From Chrysochromulina tobinii (taxonomy: Eukaryota; Haptophyta; Prymnesiales; Chrysochromulinaceae): a stretch of DNA of 11,363 bases. A program made the translations under genes and the position numbers. Under the pieces are notes generated by a model. It was not told the DNA's origin. It made no database searches and was given only the letters and a program-made list of their open reading frames with translations. The stretch covers positions 1 to 11,363 of the forward strand of contig JWZX01000069.1 of assembly GCA_001275005.1 (NCBI GenBank), in the 5' to 3' direction. Below, one piece after another: positions 1-6,956 of this stretch; within the stretch, counting starts at the first letter, position 1; each line of letters opens with the position of its first letter.

Positions 1-319
1 CCCCAAGGCCCCCAAGGCCAAGATGTTTAGGATTCCGAGAGTCCGAAGGTTGAAATTACATTTCCCCCCCTGTAATGTCACACAACCGGGGTATTATGGC
101 GTATGCCGCACCGCACCGCCTCACCCGAGTACGTGATCCGCACCGCCTCACCACTCAGAGGAGACGGGATAATACCGGTACGTTCCACCTTCACAAAGTT
201 CCAAGTTTCGGCAAAATGCTCCATGTCGGCGTCGTCGGTGCGTCGAGCGTCGGCTGGGCCATTTGCCAAAGTGACCCGTCGAGCGAATTCATTCATATGT
301 TCCAGCTCCGGCAAACACG
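1..319. other. 5' flank of the Stealth gene, no gene seen
   Basis: No convincing gene is seen on either strand; the short open frames here are low-complexity shadows. The region starts with a C-rich stretch in which the motif CCCCAAGGC occurs twice, and has a run of C at about 64-70. A 15-bp direct repeat lies at 111-125 and 138-152. The reading frame of the downstream gene has an in-frame TGA at 272-274, so this stretch is 5' untranslated or promoter sequence for the gene starting at 320. No TATA box or other promoter element could be assigned. Confidence 0.55.
111..152. repeat. 15-bp direct repeat, 27-bp period
   Basis: The 15-mer CCGCACCGCCTCACC occurs exactly at 111-125 and again at 138-152, separated by 12 bp. 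It lies about 170-210 bp upstream of the start codon at 320. It could be a duplicated regulatory site or simple local duplication; the sequence alone does not decide. Confidence 0.6.
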
Positions 320-1999
320 ATGAGGCCGTGCGAGGAAGAGGTCGAACAGGAAGACAGCGACGATGACTTGGGGTCAGAGGACTGCTCCAGCACCTACGAC
401 GCCCTAGCAATCCTCGTTTTCGTGAGCCTCAATGTCTTGATCGTGACTTGCTTGTTCTTCGCGGGAGCCAGTCACGACAGTGTTGTGAGCAATGATGCAC
501 TGCCACTCGGCAAACCGTTGCGCGAGTTTGCGAGTGCGCCGCGCCTCGTTGACATCGTTTACACTTGGGTCAACGGCAGTCAAGTGGAATTCCAGCACGC
601 GCTGCGCAAGGCGACTTCGGAGGGCAGGCTGCCGTATGAACCAGACGTGTCCCGCTACCGCGACGACGGGCTGCTCCAGTACTCGCTACGCTCGCTTCTG
701 CAAGCCGACGCGCTGATGCGCTCCGTTCGCCACGTGTACATTGTCTCTAGCGGCGAGGTACCCTCTTTCCTCCCCGCACATGCCTTTCGCCCCGTGGACA
801 TGACGGAGGCGTCGAGCACGGACCCGACGTGCGGCGCGGCCGTGGGCTTTACCCGCACGCCCATCAGCATGCATCTCAAGCCGCTGGTGGAGCGCAGCCG
901 TCGAGGGCGCAGCGCCGGCGGCCCGATCGGCGGCGGCGAGGAGAGTCGTTTGTTCGTTGTGCCGCACGCGGCGATCTTTCCGGACGCGGCGGCGGAGCTG
1001 CCCACGTTCAACTCGAATGCGATCCTGTGCTCGCTCCATCGGCTGCCGGGGCTGTCCGACTGGTTCATCTACTCGGATGATGACACCGTCATCACCCAGC
1101 ACAACATAAGCATGGACGCGTGGTGGGATGCGACAAGGCACGCGCAGCGGCTCTACATGATCCGCGGGCACGGAGTGCACCGGCAGCGCCGTCGCGTTGC
1201 AAACAATTGGGAGCAGGCGATGACGTTCATGAGTGGGCTGCTCGACGACGTCACACCGGAGGACGCTTTTGTGGGAAAGCTAGGCGGCGCTGGATCGCGG
1301 CCGCCGCCCGGATCACTTCCACAGTCTGGATCGCGGCCGCCCGGATCACTTCCACAGTCTGGATCGCGGCCGCCGCCGCACAGTCCGCCGCCGCCGCCGC
1401 CGCCAGACCCTACGCGTAAGCGCCTTTGCGAGCCCGTACCACTCACGGACGCTCCTCCACTACCAGCCATGCCCCCAGTCAGCAACTCCACCGGCACGCC
1501 CACTGGCCGCGCCGCCACTGATGCCTCCTCTGCTGCAGCGCCCGCCACAGCGCTCGCCAAGCCCGCGAATCCACCGCCAGTCAGGCGCATGCGGTACTAC
1601 GCGCGCCCGCAGCACATGCCAGTGCTCATGTCGCGCGATCTCATGCTCGAGCTCGAGCGACGCTGGGCCTCCGAATTTGTGCGCACGCGCCGCCACCGGC
1701 TGCGGCTCGGCGACGAGCTCGAGCTCAATTTCTTGTACCACCACTATCTCCGCGCCATGCGGCTGCCCGTCACCGCCTCCGAGCCGGGCCACGTAGCCTT
1801 CACGTACTCACAGCATTGTGCGGCCGAAAAGGGCAAGGCCCATGCATTCGAATGCAAGAAAGCCATCACCGACCCAAGGATCCACTTTGCTACTTTCAAC
1901 GACGATGCATCCACGGAGACGGAGTTCAAAGCTGGCCTCGCCTCGCTCAACACGGTCTTGAATGCACGCTTCGGGACGTTCGATGATCATGCTCGGTAA
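320..1999 (+). CDS. Stealth-family (GNPTAB-like) sugar-1-phosphate transferase, type II membrane protein
   Basis: A 559-residue protein of the Stealth family, whose members (animal GlcNAc-1-phosphotransferase alpha/beta, bacterial capsule transferases) move a hexose-1-phosphate from a nucleotide sugar to a glycan. The N-terminus is acidic and cytosolic-looking (residues 1-26), then one hydrophobic segment at about 28-50 acts as a signal anchor, which suggests a Golgi/ER type II protein. CR1 is at 77-125 with the hallmark DIVYTWVNGS (78-87) and YRDDGLLQYSLRSLLQ. CR2 is at about 212-260 with FNSNAILCSLHRL followed by WFIYSDDD (248-255), the acidic active-site signature. CR3 is at about 432-477 (HMPVLMSR, then GDELELNFLYHHYL). 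CR4 is at about 520-555 with HFATFNDD. Residues 323-420 between CR2 and CR3 are a Pro/Ser/Ala-rich insert. The ATG at 320 is the first after an in-frame TGA at 272. Acceptor and sugar are unknown. The family call is firm; a role in lysosomal-type enzyme tagging is not implied. Confidence 0.88.
   Translation: MRPCEEEVEQEDSDDDLGSEDCSSTYDALAILVFVSLNVLIVTCLFFAGASHDSVVSNDALPLGKPLREFASAPRLVDIVYTWVNGSQVEFQHALRKATSEGRLPYEPDVSRYRDDGLLQYSLRSLLQADALMRSVRHVYIVSSGEVPSFLPAHAFRPVDMTEASSTDPTCGAAVGFTRTPISMHLKPLVERSRRGRSAGGPIGGGEESRLFVVPHAAIFPDAAAELPTFNSNAILCSLHRLPGLSDWFIYSDDDTVITQHNISMDAWWDATRHAQRLYMIRGHGVHRQRRRVANNWEQAMTFMSGLLDDVTPEDAFVGKLGGAGSRPPPGSLPQSGSRPPGSLPQSGSRPPPHSPPPPPPPDPTRKRLCEPVPLTDAPPLPAMPPVSNSTGTPTGRAATDASSAAAPATALAKPANPPPVRRMRYYARPQHMPVLMSRDLMLELERRWASEFVRTRRHRLRLGDELELNFLYHHYLRAMRLPVTASEPGHVAFTYSQHCAAEKGKAHAFECKKAITDPRIHFATFNDDASTETEFKAGLASLNTVLNARFGTFDDHAR
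1291..1377 (+). repeat. In-frame 36/33-bp tandem repeat in the Stealth gene
   Basis: Unit 1 (1291-1326, 36 bp) and unit 2 (1327-1359, 33 bp) are identical except that unit 2 lacks one GCC triplet. A third, partial copy (1360-1377) then runs into a CCG-rich tract (about 1386-1404). Every length difference is a multiple of three, so the frame is kept. The repeat encodes GSRPP(P)GSLPQS units followed by a proline run, which together form the flexible linker between CR2 and CR3. Confidence 0.9.
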
Positions 2000-2228
2000 G
2001 CCCGATGGATGCCAGACTGGATGCATGTAAATTCGAGAGCTTGAAATTTCCAAAATTCTCAAGTTGCGATGAGAACTTCTTCCAAAATTCTCTAGTTGCG
2101 ATGAGAACTTCCTTTCATAGCATGCAATCGTGTGTCGAACTAAACCCACTGTCAAAGATTGTTTCACGCCAATTGCGACTGTCTCAGCTCTCTCGGGCTC
2201 GACACTGCCGCCGGGTTTGGGAACATAT
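2000..2228. promoter_or_regulatory. Spacer between Stealth and channel genes; 5' region of the channel gene
   Basis: This 229-bp tandem-gene spacer should contain the 3' end of the Stealth transcript and the promoter/5' UTR of the channel gene. It is more AT-rich than the flanking genes around 2030-2130. Its main structure is a 32-bp tandem duplication (2048-2111). The channel frame stays open upstream to about 2130, but no ATG occurs there before 2229. No canonical polyadenylation signal or TATA box was recognised. Confidence 0.5.
2048..2111. repeat. 32-bp tandem duplication upstream of the channel gene
   Basis: Positions 2048-2079 and 2080-2111 are head-to-tail copies of a 32-bp unit beginning TTCCAAAATTCT and ending GATGAGAACTTC. 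They match at 31 of 32 positions, with one A/T difference at 2061 versus 2093. The copies lie about 120-180 bp upstream of the start codon at 2229. Confidence 0.92.
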
Positions 2229-5200
2229 ATGCCGCAGGAGAGCCTGGAAGCACGGATAGAACGGGCCCAGCGGCGCCTCGCGGAGATTAGCCAAGCGAAG
2301 GCGTCGTCACCGCCTTCACCCAACGGCGGCGTGCCCAGTAGCTTAGAAGAGCGGCTGCTCAGTAGCTTAGAAGAGCGGTTGCTCGCCGCGATCAGTGCGT
2401 CGGAGGCGAACGTGTTGAGGCTGCTCCTCAGCGACGAGGGGGGCACGGTTCTGCCTTTCGTGTACGTTTCGCAGCTGCGCCACCTCCTGGCCGCCAAGGG
2501 TAGCGACGGCGGCGACGGCAGCATCAGCGGCGGCGGCCCCTTGACCGGCTGTTCGAACGGCGCTCTCATCGGCCCGTGCAGCCCGTCCGACCAGCCGACC
2601 TGGCAGAGGCTGCGACAGGCTACCGATCCGCGTTCCTCAGAAGCCATGTCGTTCCGACCCGTGGCAGCATCTCCGCAAGGTGGCACCGACAGCCATTCCT
2701 CTCGTGCCTCCTCCGTCACGTTTCGCGTCTCCTCCCCTTCCACCAGCGATGCGGGCGACAGCGCCCACGGTGGGAGCGCGTGCGCCAGTTCTCAGAGCCT
2801 TTCGCCCCAGCTCGAGCGAGACCAGACCAAGCGGCGGCTCCTCGGCCGCGTCGAGGAGGAGCCATCTGACGATCCGGGGCGTGAATGGGAACTCGTCGAG
2901 GGCGACCCAGACGTCAACGCGTTGCTCAAGGACGTGCGTGGGCGCATCGACGAGTACTACGTCAAGAATGCGCGCTACCAGCCGACGATAGCGGACTTCG
3001 AGGCTGAAGGGACGCTATACGTGCAACTGATCAGCGCGACGGGGCTGGTCGCGGCAGACTCCAACGGCCTGTCCGACCCGTACTGCAAGCTGGACCTCGG
3101 CGGGCAGCGCCAGCGTTCGCGCAAGCTCTACGAAACGCTCGACCCGGTATGGCATAATGAGATCTTCACCTTCCCCGGCGTCCTCGGCCAACTAGTCAAC
3201 GAGCCGCTGAAGGCGTCTGTGTGGGACTTCGACTTGACCACCGCGGATGAACTGCTAGGCCAAGTCGACATCGAACTCGCCGACCACACGTACTGCAACG
3301 GGGTTCGGCGCGAGATCACCGCCTCTCTGGAACCGCAGGGCGATGTGCGCATCCAAGTCTGGTGGGAGCCCGAGGGCGAGGAGGACAGACCCAAGCAGGG
3401 CGGGACGCGAAGAAGCGGGCGCGGCCCGAACAAAGCGCCGAGCTCCATGTCACGCCTCAAGGCCTTTTTGCTCGAGCGCGTCATCCCGGAGAAATTCCAG
3501 ACGCTCCACGGCTGCTGCGGCATGGTTTGCATCCCCGTGATGCACCCCGAATCGCGCTTCTGCTCGACCTGGAACGTGGTCCTAGCCTTCTTCATCCTGT
3601 ACTGCGCCATCGCGGTGCCGCTCGAGATCGCCTTCGAGTCGGACATGGTCCGCGCCTTTTGTACCAAGCCGGAAGACCCCTTCGGACCACAAATATATCG
3701 CCAAGAATGCAATTCGTTCCAGCTATGGTTCTGGCTCAACTTCGCCGTCGACGTGTGGTTCATCATCGACATTGTCGTCAACTTCCGCACTGGCTACATG
3801 CACGAGGGCCACTTTGTCAACGACGACTGGCCTGTGATGAAAGCCTACCTGACGGGCGCTTTCGGATTGGATGTGGCGGGCACAATCCCGCTCGGCATCA
3901 TACAGATGCTCACCAACCCGGACAACCCGTTCGGCGACGAGCAGATCACGCAGATGAAGGTGGCGGCGGACGAAGCGGCGGGTGGCGGCAGCAGCAATTC
4001 CGCGCAATCCGCGCGGATGCTGCGCCTCATGCGCATGGCCAAGCTGACGAAACTCGCGCGCATGCGCAAGCTCGCTAAGGTGCTGGAGTCCTTCGAGGAA
4101 TATCTCAACCCGAGCGTGCTCGCGGTCTTCAAGCTCGTCTTCATCTTGCTCTTCTGCTGCCACCTCTTCGGCTGCCTCTGGTGGATGATCTCCGACCTTG
4201 AGATCGCTGAGGAGTTGGACGGTGCGTCCAGCTACTCGTGGATGAACACGCCCTATTACGCCATCGGCTCGAGCGGCGATCACGGGTGGCACCCTCCCCA
4301 CTGGCTCAAGAACGAGGCGAGTGTCACCATGAAGTACATGCATGCCTTCTTTTGGGGCGCTGGCTTGGTCACCTCGCTCGGGCCTGGTGTCAATCCGGTC
4401 ACCGTAGTCGAGTTGATCGTCACCAGCGCAATCATGTTTTTCGCTCTGATACTCAACGCCTTTGTCATCTCGTCGCTCAACCAAGCCCTGGGCTCGATGA
4501 ACGCCAAAGCGGAGCTCACGGGCAAGCAGATCGCTGCGATCAAGTCGTACCTCACGATCAAGCAAGTGCCGAAAGTCCTGCGCGGGCGCATCCTTGAGTA
4601 TTACCATTATGTTCTTGGCTCGTCGGCGGCGCTTGAAGACATGAACTTGTTCGAGTCGATGCCGACCGCACTCACCACGCAGCTCAGCCTGACCACGAAC
4701 AAGCGGCTCGCCATGAACTGCACCTTCTTCCACAAGGTCTCGAACGAGGCGCTCGTGCTTCTCCTTCGCGGCTTCGAAGCTGTGGTCTTCATCCCGGCAC
4801 AGCGGGTTGCCAAGCAGGGCATGGCACTCAAGGCTGTCTACTTCATCAATCGGGGCATCGTTAAGATCTCGACGCACGACGGCACGGAGCGAACCATCTC
4901 GAACAACGAGAACCTTGGGCTCGATGATTACTGGACGGGCAGCATCTCGAACGAACGCCCACAGTGCTCCGGGACCGCGGACGCCGTCACCTACTGCGAC
5001 CTCATGTGCCTCGAGGTCAAGATCATTGACAAATCGCTCGAGCGCGACAAGGCGTACCTCAAGAACGTAAAGGTGGCGCGCCGCGCTGCCGCCGCCGCAC
5101 AGGCCGCCGCAAAAGCGGCAGCGGCGCGGCGCAAGTCCTCTAAGGGGGGTAAGAAGATGCCAAAGCTCAAGAAAGCGTCCAGCTCGTGGTTTGGCTCCAG

Positions 5201-5570
5201 CAATGGAGGCGGCATGGTCGGGGCGTTTCCCACCGTGAAGACGCTGTTGAAGCTGAAGAAGCACAGGGAGGCGAACTTACCGGAGCCCATGTGGCCTGTG
5301 AAGCATCCGCGCGGCAGTTACGAGGAGATTCTTGCCGTGAGCAGAGAGCTGGCCCAGGTTCTTCGGGAAATGGACAAGCAGACGCCCCCTATGGTACACT
5401 ACAAGCTGCGAGAAGTGTTCCTCCGTGCGATGAACCGGATCGACTCCAATGGCTCTCAACACGGCAACAGCCCTCAACACGGCAGGCGTGGGCGCGCCAA
5501 ATCTGGAGAGCTATCCGGTGGCAGCACGACGTCGACGTCTTCGCCCACGGTTGTGGATCTTTCCGCATGA
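2229..5570 (+). CDS. C2-domain voltage-gated cation channel of the KCNH/HCN/CNG superfamily
   Basis: A 1113-residue protein counted from the first ATG (2229). The frame runs open further upstream to a GTG at 2130, but a eukaryotic start there is unlikely. Order of parts: helical N-terminus with a duplicated SLEERLL (38-52); low-complexity Ser/Gly region (about 90-200); C2 domain (about 260-380) with the Asp ligands of a Ca2+-binding type (D277, D283, D333, D335, D340). Next come S1 (446-468), S2 with the DxxFxxDIxxxFRTGY signature (508-523), S3 (537-558), S4 (594-617) with a basic residue at every third position, S5 (631-654), a pore loop with TSLGPG (715-720) and S6 (725-752). A C-linker and CNBD-like fold (about 760-930, ending in TYCDLMCLEV) follow, then an Ala/Lys-rich basic tail (945-985). 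It presumably conducts cations across a membrane in response to voltage and perhaps Ca2+. The GYG filter is changed, so K+ selectivity should not be assumed. Confidence 0.9.
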   Translation: MPQESLEARIERAQRRLAEISQAKASSPPSPNGGVPSSLEERLLSSLEERLLAAISASEANVLRLLLSDEGGTVLPFVYVSQLRHLLAAKGSDGGDGSISGGGPLTGCSNGALIGPCSPSDQPTWQRLRQATDPRSSEAMSFRPVAASPQGGTDSHSSRASSVTFRVSSPSTSDAGDSAHGGSACASSQSLSPQLERDQTKRRLLGRVEEEPSDDPGREWELVEGDPDVNALLKDVRGRIDEYYVKNARYQPTIADFEAEGTLYVQLISATGLVAADSNGLSDPYCKLDLGGQRQRSRKLYETLDPVWHNEIFTFPGVLGQLVNEPLKASVWDFDLTTADELLGQVDIELADHTYCNGVRREITASLEPQGDVRIQVWWEPEGEEDRPKQGGTRRSGRGPNKAPSSMSRLKAFLLERVIPEKFQTLHGCCGMVCIPVMHPESRFCSTWNVVLAFFILYCAIAVPLEIAFESDMVRAFCTKPEDPFGPQIYRQECNSFQLWFWLNFAVDVWFIIDIVVNFRTGYMHEGHFVNDDWPVMKAYLTGAFGLDVAGTIPLGIIQMLTNPDNPFGDEQITQMKVAADEAAGGGSSNSAQSARMLRLMRMAKLTKLARMRKLAKVLESFEEYLNPSVLAVFKLVFILLFCCHLFGCLWWMISDLEIAEELDGASSYSWMNTPYYAIGSSGDHGWHPPHWLKNEASVTMKYMHAFFWGAGLVTSLGPGVNPVTVVELIVTSAIMFFALILNAFVISSLNQALGSMNAKAELTGKQIAAIKSYLTIKQVPKVLRGRILEYYHYVLGSSAALEDMNLFESMPTALTTQLSLTTNKRLAMNCTFFHKVSNEALVLLLRGFEAVVFIPAQRVAKQGMALKAVYFINRGIVKISTHDGTERTISNNENLGLDDYWTGSISNERPQCSGTADAVTYCDLMCLEVKIIDKSLERDKAYLKNVKVARRAAAAAQAAAKAAAARRKSSKGGKKMPKLKKASSSWFGSSNGGGMVGAFPTVKTLLKLKKHREANLPEPMWPVKHPRGSYEEILAVSRELAQVLREMDKQTPPMVHYKLREVFLRAMNRIDSNGSQHGNSPQHGRRGRAKSGELSGGSTTSTSSPTVVDLSA
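2337..2384 (+). repeat. 24-bp in-frame tandem duplication in the channel gene
   Basis: Positions 2337-2360 and 2361-2384 are direct copies differing at one base (C/T). They encode SSLEERLL twice, followed by AAISASEANVLRLLL. The spacing of Leu residues suggests an extended amphipathic helix or short coiled coil in the N-terminal cytosolic part of the channel. Confidence 0.9.
4371..4397 (+). other. Non-canonical channel selectivity-filter segment
   Basis: These nine codons encode TSLGPGVNP (residues 715-723). They sit between a pore helix with the expected aromatic residues (YMHAFFWGAGLV) and S6 (VVELIVTSAIMFFALILNAF). In K+-selective and HCN relatives the equivalent stretch reads T(V/I/L)G(Y/F)GD. 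Here Pro replaces the aromatic residue, and the acidic residue after the second Gly is replaced by Val-Asn. The alignment is anchored by T-S-L-G and the following Pro, so the placement is fairly secure. Confidence 0.75.
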
Positions 5571-5736
5571 GTCTTTATACTTTAGATTCACCATGTTAGA
5601 TACGCGCGTGTTACTCAGAAACTAAAACAAAAGTCAAAGTGCACGTTTGACGTTACACACTCACGCCCACTGGAGTAAGTGTTAACCGAACCGTCCTCCG
5701 CGCAACCATCAGGTGCACACCCCGACCTTCTGCGTC
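5571..5736. other. Convergent spacer between channel and methyltransferase genes
   Basis: The genes on both sides end here, tail to tail, 166 bp apart. The stretch holds an A-rich run (about 5620-5635) and a 6-bp inverted repeat (GTCAAA 5633-5638 / TTTGAC 5646-5651, 7-nt loop). It should carry both 3' UTRs. No AATAAA-type signal is seen. Confidence 0.5.
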
Positions 5737-6702
5737 TCACTTCAAGTTGCAGCGCTTCTGCCAGCCGCGGCAGTTGTCCGGCCAAAAGCCGCTGATACAG
5801 CACGTGTCCTTCCACTCGCCATCCACCCCACGCTTACGCCACAGATGCGTCCCGCTCGTCCCGACACTCCCGCCCACATGCTTCATCGTTGGCCCCATGG
5901 CCTGCGCCATGGTCACGCCGTGGCGCGACGTGTGCAGCCTCGTGTCCGTGCCGTTGTGCTCGTGAACGCCCGCCTCGTCACCCTCCTCAAAGGGGCTCTG
6001 CTCGACGAGGAGTCCTCCAGGGCGCAGCGCAGCCACCATCGCCGCCACCGTGCGCTCAAAGTGTGGCACATGCTCGAGCACGTCGAAGGCCAAGATGGTG
6101 CCAATCTTGCCGTGGAGTGGGGAGCTTGGCTTGAAGGCGGCCAGCGGGTCGAGCTTCCAGTCGCCGCTCACGTCATACGGCGGCAGCACACGAAAGCGGT
6201 CGGGTCCGAGGCCTCGTCGTGCGGCGCGGTACTGCGCGAACGACGCCTCCAGCACTGACAGGCCCGCGTACACGTACGGCACGCGCGCGTTCATAGCGAG
6301 ATACAGTCCGTTGTTGGCGACGCCGGGAGAAAATTCGAGGATTGGCCCTTCGGCACGGAGATGCTTGTGCTTGGCGCGGCCGCGGAGCAGTGGCTCGACA
6401 CCATGCCATGCCAAACCGAAGAGGTAGTCGACGGACGACCTATAGTACCAAGCGAGCTCTCGACTAGAGGAAGGGTCCCAAAACGCATGCTCGGCCGCGT
6501 AGTGGAAACGCCCTTGTCTGCGCAGGCGTGGTAGAATCTCGTTTGGCTGCATGCCTGTGAACCCGACGAGATCGTTGAGCACATCGAATCGGTCTGCCGA
6601 ACGGAGGGCTTGCTGCAGGACTTGCTCGTCCACAAGCTGGATGCCGTGCCAGCTGTGCGAGTTGAACGCGGCTCGAGCATGTGCGAGGGTGCGGTTGCTC
6701 AT
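5737..6702 (-). CDS. Class I SAM-dependent methyltransferase, substrate unknown
   Basis: A 321-residue protein starting at the ATG complementary to 6700-6702, the first Met after an in-frame stop (TGA complementary to 6751-6753). The N-terminal 110 residues are a helical region I do not recognise. From about 119 it follows the Rossmann methyltransferase order. Motif I is ILEFSPGVANNG (121-132), the SAM-binding loop. The post-strand-4 motif is AFDVLEHVPHFERT (205-218). It is followed by AALRPGGLLVEQSPF (224-238), the strand-5 region typical of this fold. Motif I has Ser in place of the first Gly of the usual (D/E)xGxGxG, though one Gly remains. The C-terminus has a Cys-containing, aromatic segment (CC at 301-302, C311, C318). 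It is transcribed away from the FkbM-like gene at 6957 and shares its upstream region. Small-molecule, lipid, sugar or protein substrates are all possible. Confidence 0.78.
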   Translation of the reverse strand: MSNRTLAHARAAFNSHSWHGIQLVDEQVLQQALRSADRFDVLNDLVGFTGMQPNEILPRLRRQGRFHYAAEHAFWDPSSSRELAWYYRSSVDYLFGLAWHGVEPLLRGRAKHKHLRAEGPILEFSPGVANNGLYLAMNARVPYVYAGLSVLEASFAQYRAARRGLGPDRFRVLPPYDVSGDWKLDPLAAFKPSSPLHGKIGTILAFDVLEHVPHFERTVAAMVAALRPGGLLVEQSPFEEGDEAGVHEHNGTDTRLHTSRHGVTMAQAMGPTMKHVGGSVGTSGTHLWRKRGVDGEWKDTCCISGFWPDNCRGWQKRCNLK

Positions 6703-6956
6703 CTTTGTTCTATGCGTAAATCCGGACTTCCGGACGACGCGAAGGCGACTTCAGAAAACACGCGGGTCAACGGGTTCTCACATAGGATAACGCATGCGTA
6801 CTGTACGTCACAGGAACTTTGGATCTGCATGCTTCGCACACCTTTTCCGTCTCCCCACACGTCCACACGTGTATGTGTGAATATGAATTGTATTGTCTTC
6901 ACAGCTGTGCTGCTTACGTGTTGTGTGTATTAATATGAATATGAACGTGCCGCGAA
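6703..6956. promoter_or_regulatory. Shared divergent promoter region of two methyltransferase genes
   Basis: This 254-bp gap lies between two start codons facing away from each other, so it should hold the promoters of both. It is AT-richer than the surrounding genes, most clearly at about 6880-6950. It contains several palindromic words: ACGCATGCGT (6790-6799), GCATGC again (6827-6832), and ACACGTGT (6865-6872) with a CACGTG core, a common bHLH/bZIP target in eukaryotes. A TACGTCA word occurs at 6804-6810. Assignment of any of these as real binding sites is inference. Confidence 0.55.

Noticed and set aside
1-25. CCCCAAGGC repeated twice, considered as a telomere-like sequence
   Set aside because: Only two copies, not matching a usual telomere unit and not continued.
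78-410. Minus-strand frame at the left edge, with a repeated GEAVR peptide
   Set aside because: The peptide repeat only reflects the 15-bp DNA repeat; the frame is short, low in complexity and overlaps the Stealth start.
2041-2060. GAA/TTC words resembling a heat-shock element
   Set aside because: The spacing does not keep the 5-bp periodicity needed beyond the first two units.
2130-2228. GTG-initiated upstream extension of the channel protein
   Set aside because: There is no ATG in this part, and a eukaryotic gene would be expected to start at the ATG at 2229.
1808-2743. Minus-strand frame across the Stealth/channel junction
   Set aside because: It overlaps the ends of two well-supported genes and the 32-bp duplication, and has no recognisable domain.
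3723-5264. 513-codon minus-strand frame opposite the channel
   Set aside because: Lies wholly over the S2-to-tail coding region of the channel, with composition typical of an antisense frame and no motifs.
5633-5651. Inverted repeat GTCAAA/TTTGAC as a terminator hairpin
   Set aside because: A 6-bp stem without a T-run, in a genome that appears eukaryotic; too weak to call.
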